NCBI GenBank assembly: GCA_027924585.1
Contig: BSBM01000261.1
Location: 4,915,501 to 4,979,500, forward strand
Direction: 5' to 3'
Length of the DNA stretch: 64,000 nt
DNA from: Larix kaempferi
Lineage: Eukaryota > Streptophyta > Pinopsida > Pinales > Pinaceae
A model generated the notes under the pieces. That model worked only from the letters and a program-made list of their open reading frames with translations. It ran no database searches and was not told the origin of the DNA. The translations under genes and the position numbers were made by a program. Shown piece after piece: positions 22,141 to 34,914 of this stretch. How positions within the stretch are numbered: position 1 is the stretch's first letter; every line of letters begins with the position of its first letter.

Positions 22141-23989
22141 TATATACCAATATATAGGCTCACATACTAATATCAAAGATGAACTCTATCCATGAGAGAC
22201 ATGTGCCATTACAAGAGAAACCCAGAAGCATGGGCCATACCTTTTTGAAGATCATAAGGTCAACAAACAATATACAAACCAAAATAAACTCTATATCATG
22301 TCATCACATATCCCTCGTAACAAGCTTTCCAACCAGCCAAGAATTTTGTAATTCCGATTCCGTATGAGAAAGTTATGCCAATTTTAGTAAAGATGCCCAA
22401 AAATTTCTCCTCCACAAAATTTCGCACTTTTCTCCAAGAGTTGCGAAATTCCAATTGATGAGAAAATGAAATGTTTGATATTCTATTTATATAGGTCGTG
22501 GAGGAAATTTATTACCTCAAACAGGGCTGACATGCAATTCAAAATTACAAATAATTAAATTTTCTTTTGTTAGGTCGGCTCACCCAAAAAGGTGGGGTAC
22601 ACCAACTTCAAAAATTCATATCTCTTCAACCATAAGGAGTTAGAAGATGCTCCACATATCAATGGAAATGGCTTGACGAGGACTATCTCGCTATGATGGG
22701 TTTATTTGCAAATTCTTGGTCTAATACCCTTAAATTATTCAATGTGTCCAGGACGTCAAAGACCCCACACATGAGGGTGCCAAAGACCATACCACTAACT
22801 ACAAGAGTTTCAAATTCTTCTTCAACATATCAAGGCACGTCCGTGGGATCTACCTCCATCTACATCCCAATAGCCATATAACCACAAATAGGACCATACA
22901 TCACCATGGTTCAAGACCCAAGGCACCGCATGCAAGGGTTTCAAGGACTCTTTCAAGGATATCATATAATATTTAAACAAGATACTTTCCATGGACTTCA
23001 AGCCCATCACATATGACTCCATCGCCAAGTGATGAGGGAATCATGACCAAGGATTCTATCATATCAAAGGCTCCAACAATCATGGGCTTACAAACCACCA
23101 TATGTATGGATTCCAAGACCCAAATCATTTCCAAATGCACCATCAATGATCATATAGTGTCCAAGGGTCATCATGCCGCCATTTATGTGGGTGCCAGACC
23201 TTCTCATGCATAATGACCATCTCCAAGGGTTCCATGACCCCAACAAGGGATACATGGGCATCAAGATCTTCATCAAGGGTTCCAAGTCTTCATCAAGTCA
23301 TTAATGACCACATCATCACCTTTAAGGGGACAAGGACCATTAAGACATCAAATGTGGGTCCAAGGACTTCTTCAAGGCTTCTTCATCAAGCAAGGGGCTT
23401 CATAGGCTTCTTCAACCACCTCAACCACACTAGGAGACCTACAAGGGTCAAGATCCATCATGACATCACCTGTGGGGTTGCTAGACCTTCTTCTGGGTTA
23501 CCATGACCTCAATAAACACAAATGACCACTGAAAGGTTCATTTAAACTCTTGCAACTTCTTCAACCCACCAAGGACACTTTCTAGAATATTAGGGCATAG
23601 GTTGTGGTACTGGAAAACAACTGGGGAACCAGAGAAACACCTTAGGGGTACTTAAACACTCTAAAGGGTGTTCAGGGCTTTTGCCATTTTCCCAAGGCCT
23701 CCAAGGGCTTCAAGCTTGGGCTTGGAAAAAGTCAAAAGGTCTCCTCTTGACACAGACAACCAAAAACCAAACACTAACCCTCAGGGGATCCACAAGGGGA
23801 ACCAAGACTCAACTGTTGGCATCAATGACCAAGCACTGTTGGCATCAATGACAACTTAATCAACAATGGAAACACATGTATAAGGAAAACAATTCCCATG
23901 TAGCCTAGAAAATACTTGGATGAGACAACAACAAAAGATGGCCTAAATGATGGAAGATCCTACATATGAAGGGAAATGTTTCCTTAATC
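22141..23989. other. Unassigned region with CAAGG-rich degenerate repeats
   Basis: 22830-23720 is built from loosely repeated words such as TCATCAAG, CCAAGGG and TTCTTCAAGG, which keep several frames open on both strands. I see no protein family, and both-strand openness points to low complexity. 22560-22620 has a GGTCGGCTCACCC motif like that of the Copia-A LTR. Confidence 0.4.
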
Positions 23990-24313
23990 CAAATTCTAAG
24001 TCACTGAGATCTATCAAAATCCTAGATGATCCTATCTAGCAGTCCCTTCCTTAAATCCAGTTCAACACACAACTTGATACAAGCAAATATACCTTTCCCA
24101 TTTTTATATTGTAAGACTAAAACTCTCATAAAAGTTAAGTATTTCTTCCATTACAACATCACTCAAAAGATAAAAGTGAATGGGGAGGTTTAGTATTCTC
24201 ATCCAAGTAGGGGTTTTGGTGAATGACACAATGGTTGAATTAAACTTAGGGAAACAAGGTTTCAAAAAGAGTCCCACTCTTCCCCAAAGCCAAGATCCAT
24301 TTACTAAAAACAT
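23990..24313 (-). pseudogene. LINE-like DUF4283 domain fragment
   Basis: The minus frame reads VNGSWLWGRVGLFLKPCFPK, then PTWMRILNLPIHFYLLS and VVMEEILNF. After a frameshift comes YKNGKGIFACIKLCVELDL and RKGLLDRI. This order (GPW..G, L..W.P.F, PVWVRLPNLPLHYW, G.F...D, A...VE.DL..GLP..I) is that of DUF4283, found at the start of plant LINE ORFs and related transposon proteins. It is an RNA-binding-type domain by family. Only about 100 residues remain; no endonuclease or LINE RT is nearby. Confidence 0.72.
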
Positions 24314-24625
24314 GTTTCCTGTATTCAGTATTTTTGAAATAAAATATGAAAATCCTCATGCACGGAGATTGATAAAGACATTCCCAGCCTAGAAAGAATC
24401 CATCTCTTCCCCAGAACCAAGGTCCACATTATAAAACCTGTTTCTTGTACTAATAAAGGCCTCTTTCATAGAGATTAATATAGACAATCTCAATCTAGAA
24501 AGAGTCTAGTTCTTCCCAAAAACCAAGGTGAAATTTCTAAAACTCGTTTCTTGTATTTGGGGTTTTCAAAATAAACTAAGAAAGACCTATTGCACAGAAT
24601 AATAAAGAGATTCTTAGTTTACTGA
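24245..24625. repeat. Three degenerate ~105-140-bp tandem repeats
   Basis: Units share (C)TAGAAAGAGTC, CTCTTCCCCA.A.CCAAG.TC, ATT.CTAAAA.C.TGTTTCTTGTA and A.AGAGATT. Starts are near 24255, 24390 and 24497. They abut the upstream side of the DUF4283 fragment. Confidence 0.65.
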
Positions 24626-27010
24626 TTTGTCTCCCACTTTTCCAACATGTCCCCATTTAGCAAAGACATTTTAAACAAGTGCATTGCTGTGCTTATGTTA
24701 AGGTAAAGAAAATGTAAGGGCTAGTTCAGAGAATTTGGACATATCATATTTCAATTGAATAAGTTCTATGAAAATCAACACCTAAACAAGAAACCGACCA
24801 TTACCATTACATACCTTCTAAAGATGAAAAATATCAATAATGCATGGATATACACTGTTGTAAAATATTCTATAAGACATTGCAATCATCCTATATATAA
24901 CAAAAGAGTTTTGGATTAATTTACATTGTAGCACCCATTGCATCCTAGTCAAATTCCAACATTAATTGTAGAGAAGAGGCTTTATAAACGTAAATGAATA
25001 TTCTGAAGCTATATTTTGTCATACAGTTTCCATTCTAATCTTCAAGTCAATGGTGCACATGACTATAATATCTATATAGGGCTCACAATTCATGTTCACA
25101 AGCTTCTTTTAGGTAATAAAATCATCATCATTTGGTGCATCACACATGCCATATACACATGCTGCTAATTTTCAGAGACAAAAATATAACGACCATCAAA
25201 TAGATGCCTTGTAGAGAATACAAATTGACTCAACAACTTAAAAATGGAGAATTCATAGTACTTTAAAGCAAAGGTTTTGTTTTTCTAGGTTGTATTGAAT
25301 GTACTAGGTTTGCAACTACTTGTAAAAAGAAAGACAAGAACTACATTTCAATCCAACTTACAAATGATAGCGAGAGAACAAATCATTGATTGACTATAGT
25401 AAATGTTTCCAAGTATTATGTGTCCATCACTAGTTGAGAGACTAGAGTAGAGTAATTATTAATGCGCAAGAGAATCCCAACATATGGATACACCATTGTA
25501 CTAATATATTGTAATACATCACGTAAATAACAACCGCAAGCCAGTGAGTTCCCACAAGGCATCACACCTTTATCACACACAGTGTTAGTACCATAATTAG
25601 GTAGGAAAGATTCTGGTAAGTTCCAAATGAACAAAGATTCTTGTGTGGTAATGCCTCATAAACCCCCTTTGTCTCACAATTGTGATTCATGTGGTAGTAT
25701 TCACGACACACACACCAAGAATAGAGTAAGAAAACCAAGAGAAGGGCACAATCATTATTGAACACAACTAACAGAGCATGAAGGGAAGAAAGCCAAGGTA
25801 ATATATCTTCCTTTTTTATTAATACATCTATCTGTAACAAATGAAAACAAAAATGTTTTACAGCATGAATTTGAAGACAAAAATAGTTTTCTTATTACTA
25901 CATCTATCTAAAAACCAAAGATGGCAGTTTCAAATGACAAAATGATTGGATACATTTATAAATTGTCAAATTGAGACAAAAAATTGAATTTATATCAAGG
26001 CAATGGAAGGTGGTCCTTCAAAGTTGATATCTTATTTGTATCCTAATAGAACATGTGTATAAATAGAACATCAATTACGAAATCACATATCAAATAGAGA
26101 ATGGTGTGATTGAATCCTTTGTATTGAAAAGTTCCATTGTAAGAATTGGTACACTTTGTTGATGTTATACGAGGGAAAAATTTAGCAATATGTGAAGATA
26201 AAGCAGTGACTAGTCTCACAAAGAACATTTTAGCTTGATTTTCATGAATAAAGAGAAGATAGCATTATCTAGGCCAATATTATAGGTCATGGATCAAGCA
26301 AGATAAAATAATCAAGTTCTTAGCCATACCTTTGGCTTATAATTTCTCAATTGGAATTTAGCAATGTTTCATCCATGTAGAAAACGGTAACCTCTTAGGA
26401 TACCAAGTCCACGCCTCCATCTGCAAGCTAGAAAATATAAACTCTATTGCTAACTACCATACAAAGATACATTATTAATATTCCTGATAGGACCCATCAA
26501 ATATTGTGTATAATAAGCTTATAAATATCAATAGGTCTTCCCTCCAAGTGATTATGGCAATTAAAAATGACTTTCACATATTCAAGTGGAGATCCACTTC
26601 TCTCCAAAATCCTTTATATTTAAGGGTTCTTACTTTTAGAAAGATAAATTACAATAATTGCAAATAAGTTATCTTAAAATTATGTTGAGAGGTACTTTTA
26701 ATGGCATAAAAATTAGTTGACTTTATATATTTAACATAATTCTGTTACATGTGAAGAAATATTGCTTATTTAAACAACATCTACAAGTGACCCTATAAGC
26801 ATTGATATTCGTCTATTGGACATTGCATTATGTGCTAATTATATTAGAATAACTTTAAGGTGATGAAGCTAGGAAAATATTAATGGAAAACAAATATATA
26901 AAACAAGTCACCCCATGGCATAACAGAATTATGGGCATGAACTTATTTCGTTCCTACAACAATCGATGTGGGTGGCATGTTTCCTTTGCAAAATGCATCC
27001 TATACTTTGT
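24626..27010. other. AT-rich region without recognised genes
   Basis: No conserved protein, RNA gene or LTR recognised. Two overlapping minus-strand open stretches (25416-25634 and 25562-25840) have no recognisable motif and are likely chance ORFs. Confidence 0.4.
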
Positions 27011-27754
27011 TGTTGAACAATAAAAGCTACATGATGAATCATACATTATCGAGGTAAGATGTGATGGCATCTAGTTTGAAGAAGTACATAAGGTACAAGC
27101 ACAAGTCCCAAGTCCACCTAGTCATGCTACTTCAAAGGTAAATTCCAAAGGGATGGTTGGACATATTCAGGAGTGTGCAAGAGGCTTGGGTGCAAGAAGC
27201 AGTTGGACAGGTATGAAAGTCTCAGAAGTGCACAATATCCACCAATTGGAAGAAGTATACAAGATGTTGAAGCGGGCAAGAGTCTTGGAAGAAATTGACG
27301 GTAGAACAAGTCGAAGTGCGCAAGACCCATAAGCGATGATACTTCAAGGATGCAAGACCACACATGAAGTGATTGAAAAGTTCCCAAGACCCACTATGAA
27401 AAGGACCAAGTATGTGCAAGACCCACATGTTGTGATACCTTAGTGGTGTAGAACATGAAAAGTGGCAAAAGCGTGAAGTAAGCTGGACTGAGAAGAAAGG
27501 AAGAAGGGACCCTACGACCAACTTGTGGACATACCGTCTACGCATGACAAGTATAAATAAGAATCCAAGTTGGAGAGTTGAAGCAAGATTGAAGATGAAA
27601 ATGTGATAGCACTCTGATTTGGAAAGCCTCTAATTTTTTGGTATCAAGGGCTCTTGGAACCGAAACAACATGATCTACCAGAGAGACAAGCGTGCACAAA
27701 CAGAAAAACATAACTACTGATGGTGCGCAGGATGATGTAGTTTATTAGTGACAG
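27011..27754 (+). repeat. 5' LTR of Copia2, left part
   Basis: From about 27080 this matches the 3' LTR from about 60320 almost base for base (TTTGAAGAAGTACATAAGG, CAAGTCCACCTA, TACTTCAAAGGTAAATTCCA). It includes a TATA box (GTATAAATAAG, 27551; counterpart 60795). The TGTTGAAC at 27011 is the likely start, but the first 70 bp align poorly. The LTR is interrupted at 27755 and resumes at 33876. Confidence 0.8.
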
Positions 27755-27904
27755 TGTTGCAGCTGCAACCTAATCCCCAAATTATTGTGTAAAATTATAG
27801 GGCCCCTCCTTTAATTTTCATTTACTAGAGTCTCTTTGTTTCGTCTTTCTTTGCTTGTATTTTTTTTTTCTTCTTCTTATTGACACTTAGAATTTTTTTT
27901 TAAA

Positions 27905-28480
27905 TCGGAATGTTTTTTTTAGTTTCTTGTATCGGAGAAAAATTGGTTTTTGTGCCGAAACAACCGGGAGACATTTTGGTTTTATGCCGAAACAGTCGGT
28001 GGAAAATAGGTTTTGAATTCGATCAGAGAAAAATTGGCTTTTGCACTGAAACATTTGGAACAAAACTAAATTTGAGTCTGAAACGTTTCGATGTAAAATG
28101 TCATTTTGCATCGATGTGTGATCACTTAAGTTACTAGTTCTTCGCCGATATGCAAGTTTTATATGAAAGAGACTTGGTGATTGTGCATGAATTTTCTAAA
28201 AAGTTTCCCAGCATCAAATTCATTTTTAATCTGAAGTATCTCGCCGCTTAAGGAAATTTTTCTTTGAAATTGAGTAATCGGCGTAAAACCCAGTTTTACC
28301 CCGAAACGGATCGATGCCAAACTTAGTTTACCCCGAAACAGTCCAATGTGATTTTCATTTTGGCCCGAAACAACACAGTGACATGTAAAGGGCCGACGCC
28401 AAACTTATTTCTGACCCGAAATGAATCGGTGTAACAAGAGCTTCTCATCTGAAACAGATTCGGCGCTAAATGATTGTTTG
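27905..28480. repeat. Degenerate CCGAAAC-containing repeats
   Basis: About ten imperfect units of roughly 35-50 bp, each with (G/C)CCGAAAC or CTGAAAC followed by a TCGGTG/TCGATG-like word and a T-rich AATTGG/ACTTAGTTT word. Decayed tandem array in the 5' part of the 6.1-kb insert. Confidence 0.6.
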
Positions 28481-29882
28481 GTTCGAAATGATTTTTTGAT
28501 AAACTAGAGGATTGTCGAAGAAGAGTTTGAACTGAACCTTTTTGAACCTCATTTGTACGAACACTGGTACACATTTATTACTAGGGTTTTCCTCGTTATT
28601 TATAAGAAATGGAATTGAAGGGTCTTGTGTAAATATTGTAACTCTGTATGGATTGGAGCAAATCTCTGGACGACAGATCACTAACCCCGTTGGAGCACAG
28701 CACTAACATCGTTTGCACACCGCTAGGTAGGCCTCTTGTGTCCATTAATCCTATTACACATGTTTTAAGTAAAATGCGTTCTTTCAAGTATAAAAGGAGA
28801 ATTCAAACATTGTTTTAGCATCCATGTTTGTGTTGTTCTCACCCTAAAACTCGGTAGGGAATAAGGCCAAATTATGTATATACGAAACTGAGACCCTAGG
28901 AACTCCATTTCTGTATGCATGTAGAGGTGAAAGAGATTATACTTAGAAGCCATCGGTTACATAGAACAACCCACGTAGATCTATGTTTGACATTTTTTCA
29001 GTAATGGCCGCTGGTGGTTGTGGTTTGTAGCCCATTTTCTATCCATAAAACTTATCCTGGTTGGTAAAATCCATAACTGGGTAGGGTTTGGTGCATTTTC
29101 TTGACTAAATTGTCTTGATCCAATTCCAATGACAATTGTGTTATTTTAGTTGACCTGGATCCAAATCCGTTTTCCGCCATTGGTTGAACTACAGTCATTG
29201 AAGCTTTGGGGCCCCTCACAAAAGAGAATGTATTAGAACCTGAAATGTTATGACCACGATTGGACAACGAATGGAGTTTTTTTCATTACACTACCCTAGC
29301 CTTTATCAAACTGTGTGAACAACGTTTCTCTCAATAGAATAAAGAACAAAGGTTCTCGTTTGAAACCCTAAACGGTGTAACTTCGGCATTTGACTCGAAA
29401 TTTCATTTCTTCACCTTAAACGCATTGCTAGTTACAACAAGTTTGGAAAATATAGTATGGTATCGTGGCTAGAATGATGGTTGTGCCTCAATTGCGTAGG
29501 TTAAATACTGCTCCATCTGTAACCCATTGATATATTATATCTTATATGTGGATTGTCACTCTTTTAACTAAGATCCCAACTATCGATACTAGTATAAACT
29601 ATGAATGATAGAATGGAGGAACCCACCTTACAGTGCATCTTGTGTTCATCAAGACAAGCACTCAGACCATAAAACTTGATATTATGGAAGTATGAATGAA
29701 GCTCGTCTATATTTCTTTTCTTGCAAATGATGCATTTTTACAAGTTATACATTTGCAGTTCATTGTTTGTATTAGTTTGGTTAAAAGGTCATATATTCAT
29801 TACCATTTTTGCTTGAAGTTTGTTTCCTTAACAATGTCTTATTTGATATGTTGATTATACATTTATGTTGTTCTCATCCTAG
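28481..29882. other. Spacer upstream of the orphan ORF
   Basis: No coding region recognised. Contains TGGTATCGTGGC at 29459, a poor match to the tRNA-iMet PBS, and a pyrimidine-rich TTGTTCTCATCCTAG just before the ORF, resembling a splice acceptor. Confidence 0.35.
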
Positions 29883-32800
29883 GATTTGGAAATTCAAAGG
29901 AGAGATTCTAAGCGCAAAGACAAGGTCGCGGAATCTGACTCTGATATTGAAATTTTCCCAGAAACCATGATGGAGACCATATATGAAGACACCAGGGTTG
30001 CAACTAGAGTAGTCCCTGAGTATAAATGGGGTGAATTATATCACCTTATCCGAGACCAAAATGTGTCAGACGCTTCTATTAAAGAGATGATGGTATACCA
30101 GAACATAAAGAAATCAGGTCTTCATAAGGCCGCAACTCGTCCAAAGCTATTCCCATGTTCAGAGGTAATAGGATGGGTATTACATCACGTAGATGTCAAC
30201 TCAAGAATCATAGCTAGGGAAAATGGAGAAGGATTTGCTTCATTTCAACTAGCTCATATTAGCACATCCTATAAGTTGCCACATTCAAAAATCATGATGA
30301 CAGAGGATTGGATAAAATAGGTCAACATAGACCATTCACAATATGCCAAGAAGATGTTGATACCCGGAAAACATTTAAGGCAAAGAGCAAGCGGAGAGCA
30401 TGCTGCAGATAATTTGAAAACACCTTTTTGAGTTATAGTGATGATGTTAAGTAGAATATTTGGAAGATCGAAAGCAAATATATACAAAACTAGTTCGGTT
30501 CCTATTATGTATCATGTTTCTTCCCATGGTACTATCTTCAATTGGGAGGACATTATTTAAGAAAGTATGGCATCAACAATAACGGTCACCCAAGGAGGCA
30601 TGACGCAGAAAAATGAAGAATTTTTCATTTCCTCTTATCCCATTGACTGCATATTGATAAGAAACCCATTCCAAAAGTTGGGGTATTATTGGGTCCCAGC
30701 TGAGACCCCACTCTATGTTGTCTACCAAATAATGTGGGCTCACAAATATACAATCTTCTATAAGCTTCTATGTGAGGAGTTCATAATTCCTCTGTATAGG
30801 ATGATATTTAACGAGGAACCAAATTGTTTGTCAGATAATGCAATGACGATAATAAACGAATATAAAGATTACTACTTTACCCCAAAAGGAACATATATTC
30901 GAATGTATGGAGGAACTAAATATCCTTCCCTAATGCCGAGATATGCCATAGATTATGTAGTGTATAAGGAAGCTGTGAGGCAAGTTTTTATCAATGGGGT
31001 TGGGCATTTTCTGAACGAGAATAAGAATGATTCTTACCCCCCACTCCCTTTCACCATCGGGGCATACAAATTCACCGAGGTTAAAGGAGAAGAGGTTTTC
31101 ATAAAGGACTTGGAGGCATTCCATTTTGGAATAGAAGGTGTTTATTAGAAATGACAAATTGCAGAAAGAAGCCAAGCATTGCGCATCGTGTAAGATTCAT
31201 TTTGAATATACAGACCACTTCTTAAAGGATGAGGAAGTATATCAGAGTGCAAACAATATGACATATTTGAATAAAATATTTGGCCGGAAAGACGGAGCAC
31301 GTTCTATTCAAGCTAAAGAGACTGCAAAAGAAGTGGATCAGTAGAAGGCCAGAGAAGAGGATGTAGCAACCGAAGAAGCAAGAAGAAAACAAGAATAAGA
31401 AATAAAACATAAACATGAAGTAGAAAGAAAGCAAAAGGATGAAGAATATCGGAAGAAAGAAGAAGAACAAAAGGAAATAGAAGAGGAAGCCGATTTAGAA
31501 AAGTAGAGAAAAGAAGAACAACAGGCAACAGATAAATAAACTGAATTAGAGAAACAAAAGGAGGAAGAAGCTAGGATCAAGAAAGTTGTGGAAGATAAGA
31601 AGTTCCAAGAAGAAGATCAAAGTCTGTAAGACATGGACATAGATCCACCTGATGATCTAGGAGTCCTGTTTACAGGAGGACATCTCTTATTTGCTAAGCT
31701 CGGGCTCACACCGTTCACTCCTAAACAATGCTTGGTAAAAAAATTGGACATTATTGTCTTTGATCCTGAGAAGAACAAAAAAGAGGTTGAAAATGGGTAC
31801 GCATCCGGATAAAGTAACTATACAAGAAAGTACCTTGGTAGAAGGAACCCACAAAGATCTTAAGTTAATGGATTCAGTGAATATAGTAGCTGCCCAGGCC
31901 AATGCCGATAATGTTGACAAGTTAATGAATGATCTGGAGCAAAGCAAAGTAAAAATGTTGAAATTAAAGGATAATTTGGTGCAAGCCAGAAGTGAAGGAA
32001 TTGAAATGAAGAGAAAATGGGATATCGTGGAATGTGAAAAGGAAAAGTTACTATTGGACTATCAAGAATTGGAGAATGAAAAAGATTCTTTAAATGTGCA
32101 ACTTGTGATCATGGAAGGAAAACTAAATTATTTTCGTTCTCGAATTAATGAATTGGAAGAGAATGTAATGAAATTAAATTAGTAGGTGGAATTCTTGATC
32201 ATCGAAAAGGGATCTTTACAATCCTAGGTAGATTAAATGATGATCGAGAAGGGGTATTTAAAATCCCAATTTGATGAATGGATTAATGAAAGGGAATCTC
32301 TAATGGAGCAAGTCAAAGTTTCTCAAAATCAGAAGAAAGATATGACGCCATTCTATGAAAATGCTTGTAAAGTACAAGAAAATATTTGTCATTTGCAAGG
32401 GTTGATGACAGAGGAAATTTATAAAATGAGAAAGATGATAGATAGAATGAAGGAAATTTTTGCAAACACTCTCACTGTAAAACAAAAATTAATCAATACA
32501 TTTAACAAGGTAAATAATTTGATTATCTGGAAAGGAAAAAATCCAAACTTTCCCGATCACTTTCTGAATAAGATAGCTGTTGAACTGAAATTAGATATAG
32601 CTCTTCTAGATAGTTGCAGAAAAGCTTCGGGAAAGTACAAGTTGAAGTGCCAAAGACCATCTCGAAGTGTGAAGGAATCTACAAAGATATATGTTAGGTG
32701 CACGAGAATTTACATATCTCAATTGCTAAATACATGTACGATTTTCATACCAAAGACCAACGTTTAACAGAGTTAAATGACAACTTAAAGGAAGACTTAG

Positions 32801-33057
32801 AATACATCAGGAAATTGGACATGCTCAATGAATAATATCTCAAACAGCATATAGGGAAAGCATATGTGAATGCATATTTTATGGAAGAGAGTTATAAAGC
32901 AAATGCTAAAGGATTAATCAATGTATGGAAATATTTGTCTATTCATGAGGTCTCTTTAAACTTATTGGAGCCTCAACAATGCAATGCAATATTTTATGAA
33001 ATTGATTTGTGGGATAATTATATTTCTAGTTTAAAATACCCACTAGAAGAATAATGT
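29883..33057 (+). pseudogene. Orphan retroelement ORF (class III), globular plus coiled coil
   Basis: Coding signal runs in one frame from 29883 to about 31146, then two other frames to the TAA near 33054, so at least two frameshifts and several stops. There is no ATG at its start; it opens right after a splice-acceptor-like CCTAG. The globular part contains WGELYHLIRDQNVSDASIKE, GWVLHHVDVNSR, LPHSKIMMTEDWIK, GTIFNWEDII, YPIDCILIRNPF and YFTPKGTYIRMYGG, PSLMPRYAIDYVVYKEAVRQ, HFLNENK. A Lys/Glu-rich segment (31330-31620) and a heptad coiled coil (31860-32480) follow. It resembles, from memory, plant retrotransposon 3' ORF proteins. Architecture parallels Gypsy1 and Gypsy3 3' ORFs. Function unknown. 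Confidence 0.7.
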
Positions 33058-33875
33058 AATTTGTAAGTAATTATCTATTTTTGTTGAGCAAACACAGAAG
33101 ACAAAATCCAACAATCCAAGAGTTTGAGGGTAGGTGAAACGATTGGTCATGTAAAGACAAATTCTCTTGTAAGATAAATAAAGGAGAAAAGGAGTTAGAG
33201 GGGTTTTTTCCCGGTGTAATAGAGGGGACTATTTGCTGGGTAAAGCTTACATGGAATTTGCATGGAATGTCTTGGATAACAGATCGGAATTATTTCTTCC
33301 CGTGTTCATCTTCATGCTGTGGGATCTTTCTTAGTTTATTGAATTATTTTAATGGTAATGAATGATTTCACTTGTTTATGCAAATGTCTACGTAATTAAA
33401 AGAGTAATAAATGGATATCAATTCCATCAAAGCTATCTTTGTGTATTTCTGTTGTGACTGTAAGTGATTTATCTAAATAGTTATCTGTTGGATTTGTACA
33501 AGCATTCTCAAATATTACACTTATTAAAAATCGCTCCTTTCAAGGATATATTAGTCAAGTTACAATATTATTAGTTGATTGATAAGGTAGAAGTGATAAG
33601 ACGAGAGGTAAGAACCTGCGTATCACTTGTGAGGCTTCTGCCTGTCAATTATAGGTCATGCATCAGTTAGATTAGGGCACTTGCATACTCATAATTAAAT
33701 ATAAAATATAAACGGTGGTGTAGGACGTAACCAGTAAGTTTATTCAAAACACATATACGGTAGTTAGACCATTAACCAGACGGATTCCCTATTCCAAACA
33801 GTGAATGATATAATTGGTATTATTGATTGGGTAGAATCCCTACTGTCGATGCAAGGATTTTTCCAGTCATAAACA
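33058..33875. other. 3' part of the 6.1-kb insert, noncoding
   Basis: No ORF. Contains GAGTTTGAGGGTAGGTGAAACG (purine-rich in part) near 33120, and AT-rich sequence to the presumed end ATAAACA. Confidence 0.4.
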
Positions 33876-34897
33876 TATAGTTACGCGAATATAGAAATGA
33901 AACACAATAGATGATGCACGAGATGATGAGCCAAGTGCGTGAGAACATAAAGAAAATATTGCAGAAAATACACATAAAGTCATAGATGATCTAAGATAGA
34001 TGTGTGAAGATGGAGATGCAACACAACAGAAGATGTGCAGTATGATGAGGTCAATCTAAGACAAGTGTGAAGAACAAAAAGGAAAGATCACATATGGTAC
34101 GCAGAAGGTCATATATTATCTAAGACGGATGAACTAAGACATAAGTGTAGCATAGAAGAAGGTGCGCAGATTGATCTGATACAGATGCGCGAAGTTAGAA
34201 CAACAACATAGCAGAGGATGCGCACATTGATTTGATACATATGCGCAAAGTCAGAATAACATCACATCATAGGATGCACAGTATCATTTGATTTTGTAGA
34301 TGTGCAAAAACATATTTTTGTCTAAACCACATGCAAATTATGAAGTATGAGATCAAGGGTGTAATGTTGATGTAGTTAAGTACGTGATACAGTTCAGAGA
34401 TTGCAAGATCTTAGTATACAGAAGGTGCGCACAATGGAATGAACTGATGTTAATATAAAGAGGACGTGGATCAGTAGAACAACAAAGAAGTATCTTTGAT
34501 AGTCATATCAGGGTGGCAGGATGTGGCAAGGAATAAGGGGTCTGTGCCTCCTTCCAATTGAAGCTAGTAAATCAAGGATTTGATGCTTCCTTTAGATCAT
34601 AGCCTATAAAACCAGGGGGTCGGTGCCTCCTTTCAGTTGGTGCTAGAGAACTTCAGAATTTGGTGCTTCCATGAATGTAATATTTTTAATATAAGAGAGC
34701 ATTTTGTGGTTTTCTACCGTTTGGGTTTCCACGTAAAAATATTTCTGTTATGTGTATTGTGCATGTGATGTTGAATGTTTATGTTTATAGTGGATGCATA
34801 ATTTAAGTTCCAATTCAAATTGATAATAAGTAAAAATTGTTCATAACTGCGTTAATACTGATTCACCCCCCCTCTCAGTATTTATAAGATTCTAACA
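33876..34897 (+). repeat. 5' LTR of Copia2, right part
   Basis: Matches 60990-61916 in order: ATAGAAATGAAACAC, GTGCGCAGATTGATCTGATACA, GGTTTCCACGTAAAAATAT, CACCCCC..CTCTCAGTATT, with the LTR end TCTAACA at 34897. It has an extra copy of an ~80-bp CCTCCTTCCA..GATGCTTCC block (34540-34670) that the 3' LTR lacks. The two halves together are about 1.77 kb versus 1.72 kb for the 3' LTR. Confidence 0.86.
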
Positions 34898-34899
34898 AT

Positions 34900-34911
34900 T
34901 GGTATCAGAGC
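34900..34911 (+). promoter_or_regulatory. Primer binding site of Copia2
   Basis: TGGTATCAGAGC, tRNA-iMet type, two bases after the LTR end. Three bases later Gypsy2 begins, so the PBS is cut off from the body of Copia2. Confidence 0.92.
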
Positions 34912-34914
34912 GGG

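Larger units (their letters stand above)
27755..33875 (+). mobile_element. 6.1-kb insert in Copia2 5' LTR, class unclear
   Basis: The 3' LTR (60193-61916) is uninterrupted, so the sequence between the matching halves 27754 and 33876 was inserted. The insert starts TGTTGCAGCTGCAAC and, on my best alignment, ends ATAAACA, LTR-like TG..CA ends. The flanking GACAG and TATAG are only a weak 5-bp duplication. It holds degenerate repeats, a spacer and one long ORF (29883-33057) but no gag, protease, RT or integrase. I could not find a pair of LTRs within it. A deletion derivative of a Gypsy element carrying only the 3' ORF is possible. Confidence 0.6.

Noticed and set aside
22693-23506. Several ORFs on both strands
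   Set aside because: Low-complexity CAAGG/TCATCAAG repeats keep frames open; no consistent coding strand.
25416-25840. Possible small host gene on the minus strand
   Set aside because: Two overlapping frames, no domain, no splice or promoter context.
29459-29470. TGGTATCGTGGC as a primer binding site of the 6.1-kb insert
   Set aside because: Three mismatches to TGGTATCAGAGC and no LTR end (CA) directly upstream.
31222-31580. Hydrophobic Phe/Leu/Ser-rich minus-strand ORFs, possible membrane protein
   Set aside because: Antisense shadow of the Lys/Glu-rich segment of the plus-strand coiled-coil ORF.
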